Part shown: one piece after another, positions 53,519 through 61,462 of the stretch
Layout: each line of letters begins with the position of its first letter
Numbering within the stretch: position 1 is the first letter of the stretch
Source of the DNA: Paramicrobacterium agarici
GTDB taxonomy: Bacteria; Actinomycetota; Actinomycetes; Actinomycetales; Microbacteriaceae
Reading direction: 5' to 3'
DNA: 64,000 nucleotides
Assembly: GCF_002563955.1 (NCBI RefSeq)
Contig: NZ_PDJE01000001.1
Coordinates: forward strand, 2,170,001-2,234,000
Position numbers and translations under genes: made by a program
The notes under the pieces: model-generated
Database searches by the model: none
Seen by the model: only the letters and a program-made list of their open reading frames with translations
What the model was told of the DNA's origin: nothing

Positions 53519-54718
53519 TCACCCTCGTCTTCTGCGCGTTGGCTCGTGCTCGGCGATGGAACCGAGGATCAACGCCGCTTGCAGTATGAGCGCTTCACGC
53601 GCTCCCGTGGCGTCCCACCCGATGACCTCAGACACACGCTTCAGCCGATAGCGGACCGTGTTTGGGTGCACGAAAAGCTCGCGGGCCGTCGCCTCAAGCG
53701 AGCGTCCATTGTCGAGATAGCACCAGAGCGTCGTCGCGAGTTCGGTGGAATGGTCTTTCAACGGCCGGTAGACACGGTCGACGAGCGTGCGCTTTGCGAG
53801 AGGATCGCCGGCGAGAGCTCGCTCCGGAAGCAAGTCGTCAGCGAGCACGGGGCGCGGCGCGTGTCGCCAGGCGCGCGCGACGGCGAACCCGGCAAGTGCT
53901 GCGCGGGCGCTCTGCGATGCCTCGATCAGCGTGGGCACGGGATGACCGAGCACGAGGTGGCCATCGCCGAATCCTGACTCGAGCTGCGATGCGATCTCCT
54001 GGAACGAGAGGGCAGGTGCAGTGCCAACGGTGTCGTCGCCTTCTGCGCTTCGTGGCTCAGACCGTCCGATGACAAGGACGAGCCGTTTGCCCTGCACGCC
54101 GATGAGCACGTCCGCCTGCATATGCCGGGCAGCGCGCCTCAGATGGTCGACGTCGAGCTGCGGGGGAGCCGTGCCGACGAGCACGCAGACCTCGCCGTGA
54201 CCATGCCACCCCAGCGCGGCGATTCTGCTCGGAAGCTCGTCATCGGTCTCGCCGGTAAGAATGGAGTCGACGACAAGTGCTTCAAGGCGCGCGTCCCAGA
54301 GTCCTCTCGCTTCTGCAGCGCGTGCGTAGACGTCCGCGGCGGCGAACGCGATCTCGCGCGAATAGAGCAGGATCGCCTCTCGCAGTTGTTCATCGCGCCC
54401 AGCGACTCTTTCCTCGACCACTTCCACCGTGACCCGGATCAGCTGGAGTGTCTGCTGGAGGCTCACAGATCGGAGCAGTTCACGCGGCGCGGCACCAAAG
54501 ACGTCCGCGGCGATCCACGGCGTCGACCGCGGATCGTCGAACCAGGCGATGAACGACGAGATGCCCGCTTGAGCCACCAAGCCGACGGAGCTGCGCCTGC
54601 CGGGCGGCATGTCGGCGTACCACGGCAGAGTGTTCTCCAGCCGTTTGATCGTGACCGTGGCGAGCTCTCCCGAAATTCGGCGCAGCCAGGCGAGTGTTTC
54701 TTCTTTGTTCCGTGGCAC
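53519..54718 (-). CDS. fasR: PucR-type helix-turn-helix regulator, probable FasR
   Basis: A 399-residue regulator with a GGDEF-like/CdaR central region and a C-terminal PucR helix-turn-helix (W-C-Y-L-D-N-G-R-S-L-E-A-T-A-R-E-L-F-V-H-P-N-T-V-R-Y-R-L at about 340-370). In Streptomyces a protein of this type encoded next to fabD, FasR, activates the fabD-fabH-acpP-fabF operon; the same location supports this name. The start is a GTG at 54718 with GAGGAG upstream but at a long spacing. The ligand is unknown. Confidence 0.85.
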   Translation of the reverse strand: MPRNKEETLAWLRRISGELATVTIKRLENTLPWYADMPPGRRSSVGLVAQAGISSFIAWFDDPRSTPWIAADVFGAAPRELLRSVSLQQTLQLIRVTVEVVEERVAGRDEQLREAILLYSREIAFAAADVYARAAEARGLWDARLEALVVDSILTGETDDELPSRIAALGWHGHGEVCVLVGTAPPQLDVDHLRRAARHMQADVLIGVQGKRLVLVIGRSEPRSAEGDDTVGTAPALSFQEIASQLESGFGDGHLVLGHPVPTLIEASQSARAALAGFAVARAWRHAPRPVLADDLLPERALAGDPLAKRTLVDRVYRPLKDHSTELATTLWCYLDNGRSLEATARELFVHPNTVRYRLKRVSEVIGWDATGAREALILQAALILGSIAEHEPTRRRRG

Positions 54719-54846
54719 GTTAGAGCTGTCTCCTCGCTGTCACCAACGATTCTGTCAGGGCGGGAAAGAACATCGCTCCCGACCACTCAGCCTAACCATC
54801 TCTGCGGTTAGCCTTGTTCGAGTTCTTCTTCAGAAAGGTACGGCAG

Positions 54847-55311
54847 ATGCTCTCCATCGGTGACGTCGCTCCCGAGTTCGACCTGCCCGACCAGCACGGG
54901 CGGCGCCTTCGGCTCAGCGATCTGCGCGGCACACGGACGGTGCTCGTCTTCCTTCCACTCGCATTCTCCGCCGTCTGTGCGGGCGAGCTCGAGCAGCTTT
55001 CCGCCGACGAGCGGATCTTTGAGGCGGCTGGCGCAGAGGTCGTCGGCGTGACCGTCGACTCGATGTTCAGCTTGCGCGCTTGGGCCGATTCGGTGGCAAC
55101 CAGCATCCGCCTGCTCTCGGACTTCTGGCCCCACGGAGCCGTGTCTGCTCGCTACGAAGCTTTCGACGCCGCACGGGGCCGAGCACAGCGCGTCACGGTG
55201 GCGATCGACGGCGAGGGCAGGGTGGTCACGACGTTTTCGACGCCCGCCGACCGGGCTCGGACGACCGAGATGTATGTCAGCGCCCTCGCCGAGTTCGATC
55301 GCAGCGCGTGA
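54847..55311 (+). CDS. AhpE-like peroxiredoxin
   Basis: A 154-residue peroxiredoxin with the peroxidatic Cys44 in L-A-F-S-A-V-C-A-G-E-L, the AhpE variant of the usual T-x-x-C motif. No clear resolving Cys follows, so it is likely a one-Cys enzyme needing an external thiol such as mycoredoxin/mycothiol. It reduces peroxides in the cytoplasm. The start is the ATG at 54847, giving the normal family length; an upstream in-frame extension is not conserved. It is divergent from fasR. Confidence 0.92.
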   Translation: MLSIGDVAPEFDLPDQHGRRLRLSDLRGTRTVLVFLPLAFSAVCAGELEQLSADERIFEAAGAEVVGVTVDSMFSLRAWADSVATSIRLLSDFWPHGAVSARYEAFDAARGRAQRVTVAIDGEGRVVTTFSTPADRARTTEMYVSALAEFDRSA

Positions 55312-55344
55312 CCCGCTATCATTGACACGTCGCGCACGCGGCAG

Positions 55345-55417
55345 GGGCCTTTAGCTCAGTTGGTAGAGCGCCACGTTTACACCGTGGATGTCGTCGGTTC
55401 GAGCCCGGCAGGGCCCA
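55345..55417 (+). tRNA. tRNA-Val (anticodon TAC)
   Basis: A 73-base cloverleaf: acceptor GGGCCTT/AGGGCCC with one G-U pair, anticodon loop TTTACAC, T-arm with GGTTCGAGC and discriminator A. CCA is not encoded. Confidence 0.96.
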
Positions 55418-55452
55418 CCTCAAAGGCGGCGATGCCGCGACGCCACGGGCTG

Positions 55453-56124
55453 TCAGCCGTCACGTCTCCGTGCGACGATCTCCCCGATCCACGTGGGAGC
55501 GTAGGGTGACGTGCAGCCTGGCGGTGTCGGATAGTCCTTCAGAACCTCGAGCCGCTCGCCAATGGTGATCGCTCGAGTGCGGTGCTCGGGGTGCATGATC
55601 CCGATCTGAGCGAGACACGCGTTCATCTGCCACTGGAGTGGATCGGGAGCAGTCTTCATCGACAACTCGATCGCATCGAGCAGCCCACGAAGATCGATAC
55701 CGTCCGGGTTCTTGACGACACGATCGGAAGTCAGCGCCCACCCGGCGCTCCGGACGAGCGGATCGTCAGCGCCGAGCCAGGACACGCGGAGTTCTTCTGC
55801 ATGGGGTGACTTCTTTGCGACGTAGTTGACAAACCACTCTCGCACCTTGGGAGCACGTGCTTCACGCAGCATCCGATCGAGCTGAGCAGAGTCGTACTGC
55901 CGCGGGCTACTGATCAGAACCGCGAGAAGCTGCAGCCCGGTCTCGTGAGTCGCCCAGAGTTCGCGTGCCAGTTCTGGCTGCTTCTTCAGCCTCTTTGCGA
56001 TCGAGCGCAACGCGGTCAGGTTGATCCCGTGGTCGTCTCCCCGGCGTTCATTGGCCGCGCGCAGACCAGGATCCTCCAGTTGGGAAAGCTCGGTTCTGAG
56101 ATCAGCGACGTTCTCGCCTGTCAT
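55453..56124 (-). CDS. DNA alkylation repair-like HEAT-repeat protein
   Basis: A 223-residue all-helical protein resembling the DNA alkylation repair family PF08713 (AlkC/AlkD-like HEAT repeats). Typical stretches are N-L-T-A-L-R-S-I-A-K-R-L, L-A-R-E-L-W-A-T and D-D-P-L-V-R-S-A-G-W-A-L. AlkD-type glycosylases remove alkylated bases without base flipping, but I could not confirm the catalytic Asp/Trp residues, so activity is uncertain. The start is the ATG at 56124; an in-frame GTG two codons earlier, 6 bases after GGGGAG, is possible. A TAGTCT box at 56153-56158 gives a short leader. Confidence 0.75.
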   Translation of the reverse strand: MTGENVADLRTELSQLEDPGLRAANERRGDDHGINLTALRSIAKRLKKQPELARELWATHETGLQLLAVLISSPRQYDSAQLDRMLREARAPKVREWFVNYVAKKSPHAEELRVSWLGADDPLVRSAGWALTSDRVVKNPDGIDLRGLLDAIELSMKTAPDPLQWQMNACLAQIGIMHPEHRTRAITIGERLEVLKDYPTPPGCTSPYAPTWIGEIVARRRDG

Positions 56125-56183
56125 GCCCACACCCCACTCCCCGTCAGGCTTCAAGACTAAGCCGCCGGGGCCGCTGGGTCGCG

Positions 56184-56189
56184 TAGGCT
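56184..56189 (+). promoter_or_regulatory. Putative -10 box, leaderless start of the NIF3 gene
   Basis: TAGGCT is 6 bases before the GTG at 56196. Confidence 0.5.
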
Positions 56190-56195
56190 GGGCGA

Positions 56196-57017
56196 GTGGC
56201 CGTTTTACTCGCAGATATCCTTGCCGTCGCAGACGAGCTGTGGCCGCGCTCCGGTGCCGAGGACTGGGACGCCGTGGGGCTTGTGAGCGGGGACCCGCGT
56301 GCGCACGTCGAACGCGTGATCCTTGCCGTCGATGCCGTTCGCGGAACCGTGGACGAGGCCGTCGACGAGAACGCGCAGCTGATGCTGGTGCACCATCCGC
56401 TCCTCATGCGCGGAGTGACGAGCGTGGCAGCTGATCGCTACAAAGGAGACCTGCTCACGCGACTGATTCGTCACGACTGCGCGCTCGTGACCGCGCATAC
56501 GAATGCTGACGTCGTCGATGGGGGAACATCGTCGGCCATGGCGAATGCGCTCGGCGTCGTCGACAGTGAACCCATCACCCCCGCTCGGAACGGCGTCGGG
56601 GGAATCGGGCGCGTGGGAGACCTGACAGGCGAACTCACCCTCGAGCAGTTCGCCGCGCGTGTGGCAGATGCGTTGCCCAAGACCGTCAGCGGCGTTCGCG
56701 TGGCGGGCGACGCGACGGCATCCGTTCGGAGAATCGCGATCTGCGGCGGGGCGGGGGACTCTCTGCTTGCGCACCCCTCCGTAACCTCCGCTGACGTGTA
56801 CGTGACGAGCGACCTGCGCCACCATCCGGCGTCGGAATCGCGAGAGCAGTCGATGCTCACGGGGGGCCCCGCGTTGATCGACGTCTCGCACTGGGCGGCC
56901 GAGTCGCTCTGGCTTTCGAACGCAGCGGCGCAGCTCACCGCACGATTCCCCACGCTCGACGTACGAGTGAGCGACGTCCGAACCGACCCGTGGGACTTCT
57001 CCGTCCGCAACGCTTGA
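56196..57017 (+). CDS. NIF3-like dinuclear metal-centre hexameric protein (DUF34)
   Basis: A 273-residue member of the NIF3/YqfO/YbgI family, toroidal hexamers with a two-metal site of unresolved function. Metal ligands are visible in L-V-H-H-P-L-L near residue 68, A-H-T-N-A-D near 101 and C-terminal H-W-A-A-E near 232. The length is that of the simple form without an inserted YqfO/CutA-like domain. The stop overlaps the ATG region of the next gene. Confidence 0.92.
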   Translation: MAVLLADILAVADELWPRSGAEDWDAVGLVSGDPRAHVERVILAVDAVRGTVDEAVDENAQLMLVHHPLLMRGVTSVAADRYKGDLLTRLIRHDCALVTAHTNADVVDGGTSSAMANALGVVDSEPITPARNGVGGIGRVGDLTGELTLEQFAARVADALPKTVSGVRVAGDATASVRRIAICGGAGDSLLAHPSVTSADVYVTSDLRHHPASESREQSMLTGGPALIDVSHWAAESLWLSNAAAQLTARFPTLDVRVSDVRTDPWDFSVRNA

Positions 57018-57031
57018 TGAAAGAGACATAC

Positions 57032-57769
57032 GTGAAGGCACCGAACTCCGAGCAGAAGAAGCTCCTCGATCTTCAGCAGTCCGACTCCGGTATCGACCGG
57101 CTCCGCCATCGCGAAAGGAATCTCCCCGAAGACCACGCGCTCACCGAAGCGAACGCTGAGCGTGACGCCATCACGCGTCGGCTCGCGACAGAGGTCGGCG
57201 CCGTCGAAGATGCGCAGGCCGATCTTGCACGCCTCGAATCGGATGCGGCGACAGTTGCGGCGCGCATGCAACGAGATGAACAGCGATTGCAGCAGACGTC
57301 GTCCGTCAAGGATGTCGCAGCGCTCGAGGCAGAACTTGATTCCCTGAGAAAGCGCACGTCGGCTCTCGAAGAGCAGCAGCTCGAGGTGATGCAGGCGGTC
57401 GAGGACGCCACGGTCGTCGCCGATAGCACCCGAGCGGAGAGCAGCGCCATCAGCGACCGCATCTCGGAGATCACCGCGCAGCGACAGTCGTCCCTTGACG
57501 CGATCGCCGCCGAAATGGGCACGCTCAACGGTGCTCGCACAGCCCTCGCTCAGTCGCTCGATACAGCCTTACTGGAGATCTACGAGAAGCAGAGGGCGAA
57601 GACCGGGATCGGCGCAGCGCTGTTCCGGGCTGGGACGTGCGGTGGCTGCACCATGACTCTCACCGGTCAGGACCTCGCCGACGTGCGCGCTGCAGCCATC
57701 GACGATGTCGTGCGCTGCCCCGAGTGCAACTGCATCGTGGTTCGTACGGAAGAGTCCGGACTCTGGTGA
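57032..57769 (+). CDS. Coiled-coil protein with C-terminal C4 zinc ribbon (CT398-like)
   Basis: A 245-residue protein: a long alpha-helical coiled coil (about 10-180, rich in Asp, Glu, Arg and Leu heptads) and a C-terminal zinc ribbon with C-G-G-C near 204 and C-P-E-C near 229. It belongs to the zf-RING_7/CT398-like family found beside NIF3 genes in many actinobacteria. Proposed roles are in nucleic-acid binding or secretion, none proven. The start is the GTG at 57032 (AAAGAGA upstream); the ATG at 57017 in the upstream stop is the alternative. Confidence 0.85.
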   Translation: MKAPNSEQKKLLDLQQSDSGIDRLRHRERNLPEDHALTEANAERDAITRRLATEVGAVEDAQADLARLESDAATVAARMQRDEQRLQQTSSVKDVAALEAELDSLRKRTSALEEQQLEVMQAVEDATVVADSTRAESSAISDRISEITAQRQSSLDAIAAEMGTLNGARTALAQSLDTALLEIYEKQRAKTGIGAALFRAGTCGGCTMTLTGQDLADVRAAAIDDVVRCPECNCIVVRTEESGLW

Positions 57770-57775
57770 GCACGC

Positions 57776-57781
57776 TACGAT
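57776..57781 (+). promoter_or_regulatory. Putative -10 box of rnpB
   Basis: TACGAT lies 7 bases upstream of the predicted RNase P RNA 5' end at about 57789, directly after the preceding stop codon. Confidence 0.5.
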
Positions 57782-57788
57782 AGAAGCG

Positions 57789-58154
57789 TGAACGGGTCGG
57801 CAAGACGGTCGCGTCACCGGTAACGGTGCCGAGGAACGTCCGGGCTCCGCAGAGCAGGGTGGTGGGTAACACCCACCCGAGGTAACTCGCGAGACAGTGC
57901 AACAGAAAGCAGACCGCCACACGGTCAAACCGTGCGGTAAGGGTGAAAGGGTGGTGTAAGAGACCACCAGCATCCGAGGTGACTCGGATGGCTCGGTAAA
58001 CCTCGCCCGGAGCAAGGCCAGACAGGGAACCATGAGGCTGCTCGTCTCGTTCCCGGGTAGGCCGCTAGAGGGCCGTGGCAACACGTCCCCGAGAGAGATG
58101 GCCGTCGATGGCGTTCGTCGCCTGAACAGAACCCGGCGTATCAGCCGACCCGCT
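57789..58154 (+). ncRNA. rnpB: RNase P RNA (type A)
   Basis: The catalytic RNA that trims tRNA 5' leaders. The ends pair as helix P1: CGGGTCGGC at 57793-57801 with GCCGACCCG at 58144-58152. Conserved core blocks are visible: GAGGAACGTCCGGGCTCC at about 57832, ACAGAAA near 57902, and the 3' CAGAACCCGGCGTATC block near 58127. Length is about 365 bases. It runs to the convergent ppgK stop codon with no intervening terminator. Exact ends are plus or minus a few bases. Confidence 0.93.
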
Positions 58155-58933
58155 CACACCCTCGCGACATGCTTGTCGGAGGCTCGCGCCGCAGCGCCGA
58201 GAATCCCCGCATTGTTGCGCAGCTTGGCGGGCACGATCTTCGCAGTGAGGTCGAGCAGGGGCAGGAAGTGCTCGTGGTGCTTCGACACGCCGCCCCCGAC
58301 GACGATAAGGTCGGGCGAGAGATACACTTCGCACGCGCTGTAATACCGCTGGAGACGTTGTGCCCACTGGCTCCAGGAGAGATCCTCTCGTTCTCGAGCA
58401 GCGTTCGACGTCGTCGTCTCGGCATCCTTGCCGTCGAGTTCGATGTGACCAAGCTCGACGTTAGGCACGAGCTTGCCGCCCGAGAGAATCGCGGTTCCGA
58501 TGCCCGTACCCAGAGTGGTCATCAACGTGACCCCACGAACATCGCGTGCAGCTCCATAGCGAAGCTCAGCGAGCCCGGCAGCATCCGCGTCATTGAGAAA
58601 GCTGATGTCTCGGGACAGCGCGTCTTCGAAGAGCTTCTCGGCACCGAGGCCAATCCACTCGTCGGAAACGTTCGCAGCCGACATCGTCACCCCGTGTTTC
58701 ACGACTGCGGGAAAGGCGACACCGAGCGGTGCATCTGCGATGTCTTCTGTCGAGAGCCTCTCGAAGAGCGTCGCCACCGCCTCGATGACATCGTCAGGGC
58801 GCGCTCCCTCTGGAGTCGGAACCTTGATGCGCTCGCTGATCAGCGACCCTGTGCGGACATCGACAGACGCCCCCTTGATGCCCGTTCCGCCGATATCGAT
58901 TCCGATGGCGACGTTCGTGTCATGCGAGCTCAT
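58154..58933 (-). CDS. ppgK: Polyphosphate glucokinase (ROK family)
   Basis: A 259-residue sugar kinase phosphorylating glucose with polyphosphate or ATP. The N-terminal phosphate motif A-I-G-I-D-I-G-G-T-G-I-K-G is at about 9-21, L-N-D-A-D-A-A-G with the catalytic Asp near 112-119 and T-T-L-G-T-G-I-G-T-A near 139-148. The rest lacks the zinc-binding motif of other ROK proteins, as expected for PpgK. A TAATCT box at 58940-58945 is 6 bases before the ATG. Adjacent to rnpB (convergent) and map. Confidence 0.93.
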   Translation of the reverse strand: MSSHDTNVAIGIDIGGTGIKGASVDVRTGSLISERIKVPTPEGARPDDVIEAVATLFERLSTEDIADAPLGVAFPAVVKHGVTMSAANVSDEWIGLGAEKLFEDALSRDISFLNDADAAGLAELRYGAARDVRGVTLMTTLGTGIGTAILSGGKLVPNVELGHIELDGKDAETTTSNAAREREDLSWSQWAQRLQRYYSACEVYLSPDLIVVGGGVSKHHEHFLPLLDLTAKIVPAKLRNNAGILGAAARASDKHVARV

Positions 58934-58939
58934 AACGAC

Positions 58940-58945
58940 AGATTA
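58940..58945 (-). promoter_or_regulatory. Putative -10 box, leaderless start of ppgK
   Basis: Minus-strand TAATCT ends 6 bases before the ATG at 58933; it overlaps the short gap after map. Confidence 0.5.
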
Positions 58946-58951
58946 CCGGTG

Positions 58952-59818
58952 TCAGGGAAGAGTGAGCACTTCGGCGCCGCGTTCGGTCACGACAAGCGTG
59001 TGTTCGAACTGCGCGGTGAGTGATTTGTCCTTCGTCGTCACCGTCCAGTCGTCTGCCCACATGTCCCATGTGATGTCGCCCGCCGTCAGCATCGGTTCGA
59101 TCGTGAAGACCATTCCCGGCTGCATCACGGTTGAGTATTCTGGCGCGGCATCGTAGTGAGGCACGATCAATCCCGAGTGGAACGCCTCTCCGACGCCGTG
59201 GCCCGTGAAGTCGCGAACAACTCCGTACCCGAACCGCTTAGCGTAGGACTCGATGGCACGACCGATCACGTTGAGTTCGCGGCCCGGCGCGACCGCCTTG
59301 ACTCCGCGTCTCAACGCCTCTTCCGTGCGTTCGACGAGATCGCGGGCCTCACGCGTCGCGTTGCCGACGACGAACGTTCGATTCGTGTCTCCGTGCATGC
59401 CGTCGTGGAAGGCAGTGATGTCAATATTGATGATGTCGCCGTCCTCAAGGACCGTGTCGTCGGGGATTCCGTGACAGATGACCTCGTTGACCGAGCTGCA
59501 CAGCGACTTGGGGTATCCGCGATAGCCGAGTGTCGATGGGTACGCTTCGTGGTCGACGAGGAACTCGTGCCCGACGCGATCGAGCTCGTCAGTAGTGACT
59601 CCGGGTCGGATGTGCGCTCCGACCGCCTCGATCGCGCGAGCGGCGATGATGCTCGACTCTCGAATTCGCTGGATCTGCTCCGCAGAATACACGTCGTTTC
59701 CCCTGTAGGGGGTTGGCGACTTCTTGCCGACATATTCCGGCCGGGGGATCGATCGAGGTACCAGCCGCTGAGGTCCGACACGTCCGGCAACCAGATGACC
59801 GTGAGAATCCTTGGGCAT
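58952..59818 (-). CDS. map: Methionine aminopeptidase, type I with N-terminal extension
   Basis: A 288-residue metalloprotease removing initiator methionine. Ligands fit I-N-I-D-I-T and D-G-M-H-G-D-T-N-R (the two Asp), G-H-G-V-G-E-A-F-H near residues 205-213 and two C-terminal Glu. About 40 extra residues with a Pro-rich stretch (P-R-S-I-P-R-P-E-Y) precede the catalytic core, as in actinobacterial type Ic enzymes thought to contact the ribosome. The ATG at 59818 is 7 bases after a TAGGAT box. A longer frame upstream overlaps the SPOR gene on the other strand and is unlikely. Confidence 0.95.
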   Translation of the reverse strand: MPKDSHGHLVAGRVGPQRLVPRSIPRPEYVGKKSPTPYRGNDVYSAEQIQRIRESSIIAARAIEAVGAHIRPGVTTDELDRVGHEFLVDHEAYPSTLGYRGYPKSLCSSVNEVICHGIPDDTVLEDGDIINIDITAFHDGMHGDTNRTFVVGNATREARDLVERTEEALRRGVKAVAPGRELNVIGRAIESYAKRFGYGVVRDFTGHGVGEAFHSGLIVPHYDAAPEYSTVMQPGMVFTIEPMLTAGDITWDMWADDWTVTTKDKSLTAQFEHTLVVTERGAEVLTLP

Positions 59819-59825
59819 AGACTCG

Positions 59826-59831
59826 ATCCTA
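59826..59831 (-). promoter_or_regulatory. Putative -10 box, leaderless start of map
   Basis: Minus-strand TAGGAT is 7 bases before the ATG at 59818. Confidence 0.5.
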
Positions 59832-59851
59832 ATTGAGCGGAAGGAGCACCG

Positions 59852-60040
59852 ATGACTGACGATCCATCGACCAAATACTGGTACAACCTCAAGACCGGCG
59901 AAGTCGAGCAAGGCTATGTGTCGCCCTCCGTCGACCGAGCAGGTCCTTTCGAGACGGCTGAGGAAGCGTCGCACGCGTTGGAGCGCCTCGCGGAGAACAG
60001 CCGCAAGTGGGCCGAGGAAGAAGAATCCGAGAACAACTGA
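59852..60040 (+). CDS. Small SPOR-like protein
   Basis: A 62-residue acidic protein. [14 protein letters not shown] near the N-terminus and G-P-F-E-T-A-E-E-A in the middle match small actinobacterial proteins annotated as SPOR-domain. There is no signal peptide or membrane anchor, so periplasmic peptidoglycan binding as in true SPOR proteins is doubtful. GGAGC precedes the ATG. It is divergent from map and upstream of glnA2. Function unknown. Confidence 0.85.
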   Translation: MTDDPSTKYWYNLKTGEVEQGYVSPSVDRAGPFETAEEASHALERLAENSRKWAEEEESENN

Positions 60041-60117
60041 GGCGCGACGGACTGCGCAGCACGTCACTCAACGACTAGCCTGGAACAAGGCGTCAGCAGC
60101 GGGTGAAAGGGGAGTGG

Positions 60118-61455
60118 ATGGACAAGCAGCGTGACTTCGTTCTTCGCACGATCGAAGAGCGTGGCATCAAGTTCGTGCGGCTGTGGTTCACCGACGTCGT
60201 CGGAACTCTCAAATCCGTGGCCATCGCCCCGGCAGAAGTCGAGGGCGCGTTCGCTGAGGGTCTGGGATTCGATGGTTCCGCGATCGAGGGGTTCACGCGA
60301 AGCTACGAGTCCGACCTGCTCTCAGTGCCGGACCCGGGAACCTTCCAAGTGCTTCCCTGGCGCGGCGAGATCGACCCGACGGCGCGCATGTTCTGCGACC
60401 TCACAACCCCAGACGGACAGCCAGCGGCTGCCGACCCGCGACACGTTCTCAAGCGGACTCTCGCGAAAGCCAAGGACCTCGGCTTCACGTTCTACACTCA
60501 CCCCGAGGTCGAGTTCTATCTGATGAAGTCAGCGTCGCTCGTGGACGGCGGACCTGTGCCCGTCGACGACGCGGGCTACTTCGATAATGTTCCCGGAGGC
60601 ACAGCCCACGACTTCAGGCGTCGTGCCGTCACCATGCTGGAAGACATCGGGATCTCCGTGGAGTACAGCCACCACGAGGGCGGACCGGGCCAGAACGAGA
60701 TCGATCTTCGCTACGCCGACGCGCTCACGACCGCTGACAACATCATGACGTTCAGAACCGTCGTCAAAGAAGTCGCCATTGAGCAGGGCGTCCATGCTAC
60801 TTTCATGCCCAAGCCGATGTCCGGGCAGCCCGGCTCAGGCATGCACACCCACATGTCGCTGTTCGAAGGCGACACCAACGCGTTTTACGAAGCCGGATCG
60901 CAGTACCAGTTGTCGAAAGTCGGCCGCCAGTTCATCGCCGGGCTGCTGACGCACGCGCAGGAGATCACGGCCGTCACGAACCAGTTCGTGAATTCGTACA
61001 AGAGAATCTGGGGCGGCGACGAGGCACCGAGCTTCGTCACATGGGGTCACAACAACCGCTCTGCGCTCATTCGCGTTCCAATGTACAAGCCGCACAAGGG
61101 CCAGAGCTCGCGCGTCGAGTACCGCGGCATCGATTCAGCCTGCAATCCCTATCTCGCCTTCTCGCTCATGCTCGCTGCCGGTCTCAAGGGGATCGAAGAA
61201 GGATATGAGCTTCCAGCAGAGGCCGAGAACAACGTATGGAGCCTGTCTGACACGGAACGACGGGCCCTCGGATACGAGCCGCTGCCGTCGAATCTCGATC
61301 ACGCGGTGCAGTACATGGAGCAATCGGAACTCGTGGCCGAAACCCTCGGCTCGCAGGTGTATGACTATTTCATGTTGAACAAGCGACAGGAGTGGCACGA
61401 CTATCGGGCTCAAGTGACTCCGTACGAACTCCGCACGAACCTCACCGCTCTCTGA
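60118..61455 (+). CDS. glnA2: Type I glutamine synthetase, GlnA2-like
   Basis: A 445-residue glutamine synthetase family member making glutamine from glutamate and ammonia. The N-terminus M-D-K-Q-R-D-F-V-L-R-T-I-E-E-R closely matches GlnA2 of mycobacteria. Catalytic segments include F-D-G-S-A-I-E-G near 55, P-E-V-E-F near 132, and K-P-M-S-G-Q-P-G-S-G-M-H near 237. In the region where adenylylated enzymes have N-L-Y-D-L-P, this protein reads E-N-N-V-W-S-L-S, so the target tyrosine is absent. The ATG at 60118 was preferred over the GTG at 60103; AAAGGGGAG lies between. glnE follows 7 bases later. Confidence 0.93.
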   Translation: MDKQRDFVLRTIEERGIKFVRLWFTDVVGTLKSVAIAPAEVEGAFAEGLGFDGSAIEGFTRSYESDLLSVPDPGTFQVLPWRGEIDPTARMFCDLTTPDGQPAAADPRHVLKRTLAKAKDLGFTFYTHPEVEFYLMKSASLVDGGPVPVDDAGYFDNVPGGTAHDFRRRAVTMLEDIGISVEYSHHEGGPGQNEIDLRYADALTTADNIMTFRTVVKEVAIEQGVHATFMPKPMSGQPGSGMHTHMSLFEGDTNAFYEAGSQYQLSKVGRQFIAGLLTHAQEITAVTNQFVNSYKRIWGGDEAPSFVTWGHNNRSALIRVPMYKPHKGQSSRVEYRGIDSACNPYLAFSLMLAAGLKGIEEGYELPAEAENNVWSLSDTERRALGYEPLPSNLDHAVQYMEQSELVAETLGSQVYDYFMLNKRQEWHDYRAQVTPYELRTNLTAL

Positions 61456-61462
61456 CGCGCTC

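Noticed and set aside
57769..58153. Small frames within 57800-58150 as protein genes
   Set aside because: The region is RNase P RNA with paired ends and conserved core; the frames are incidental.
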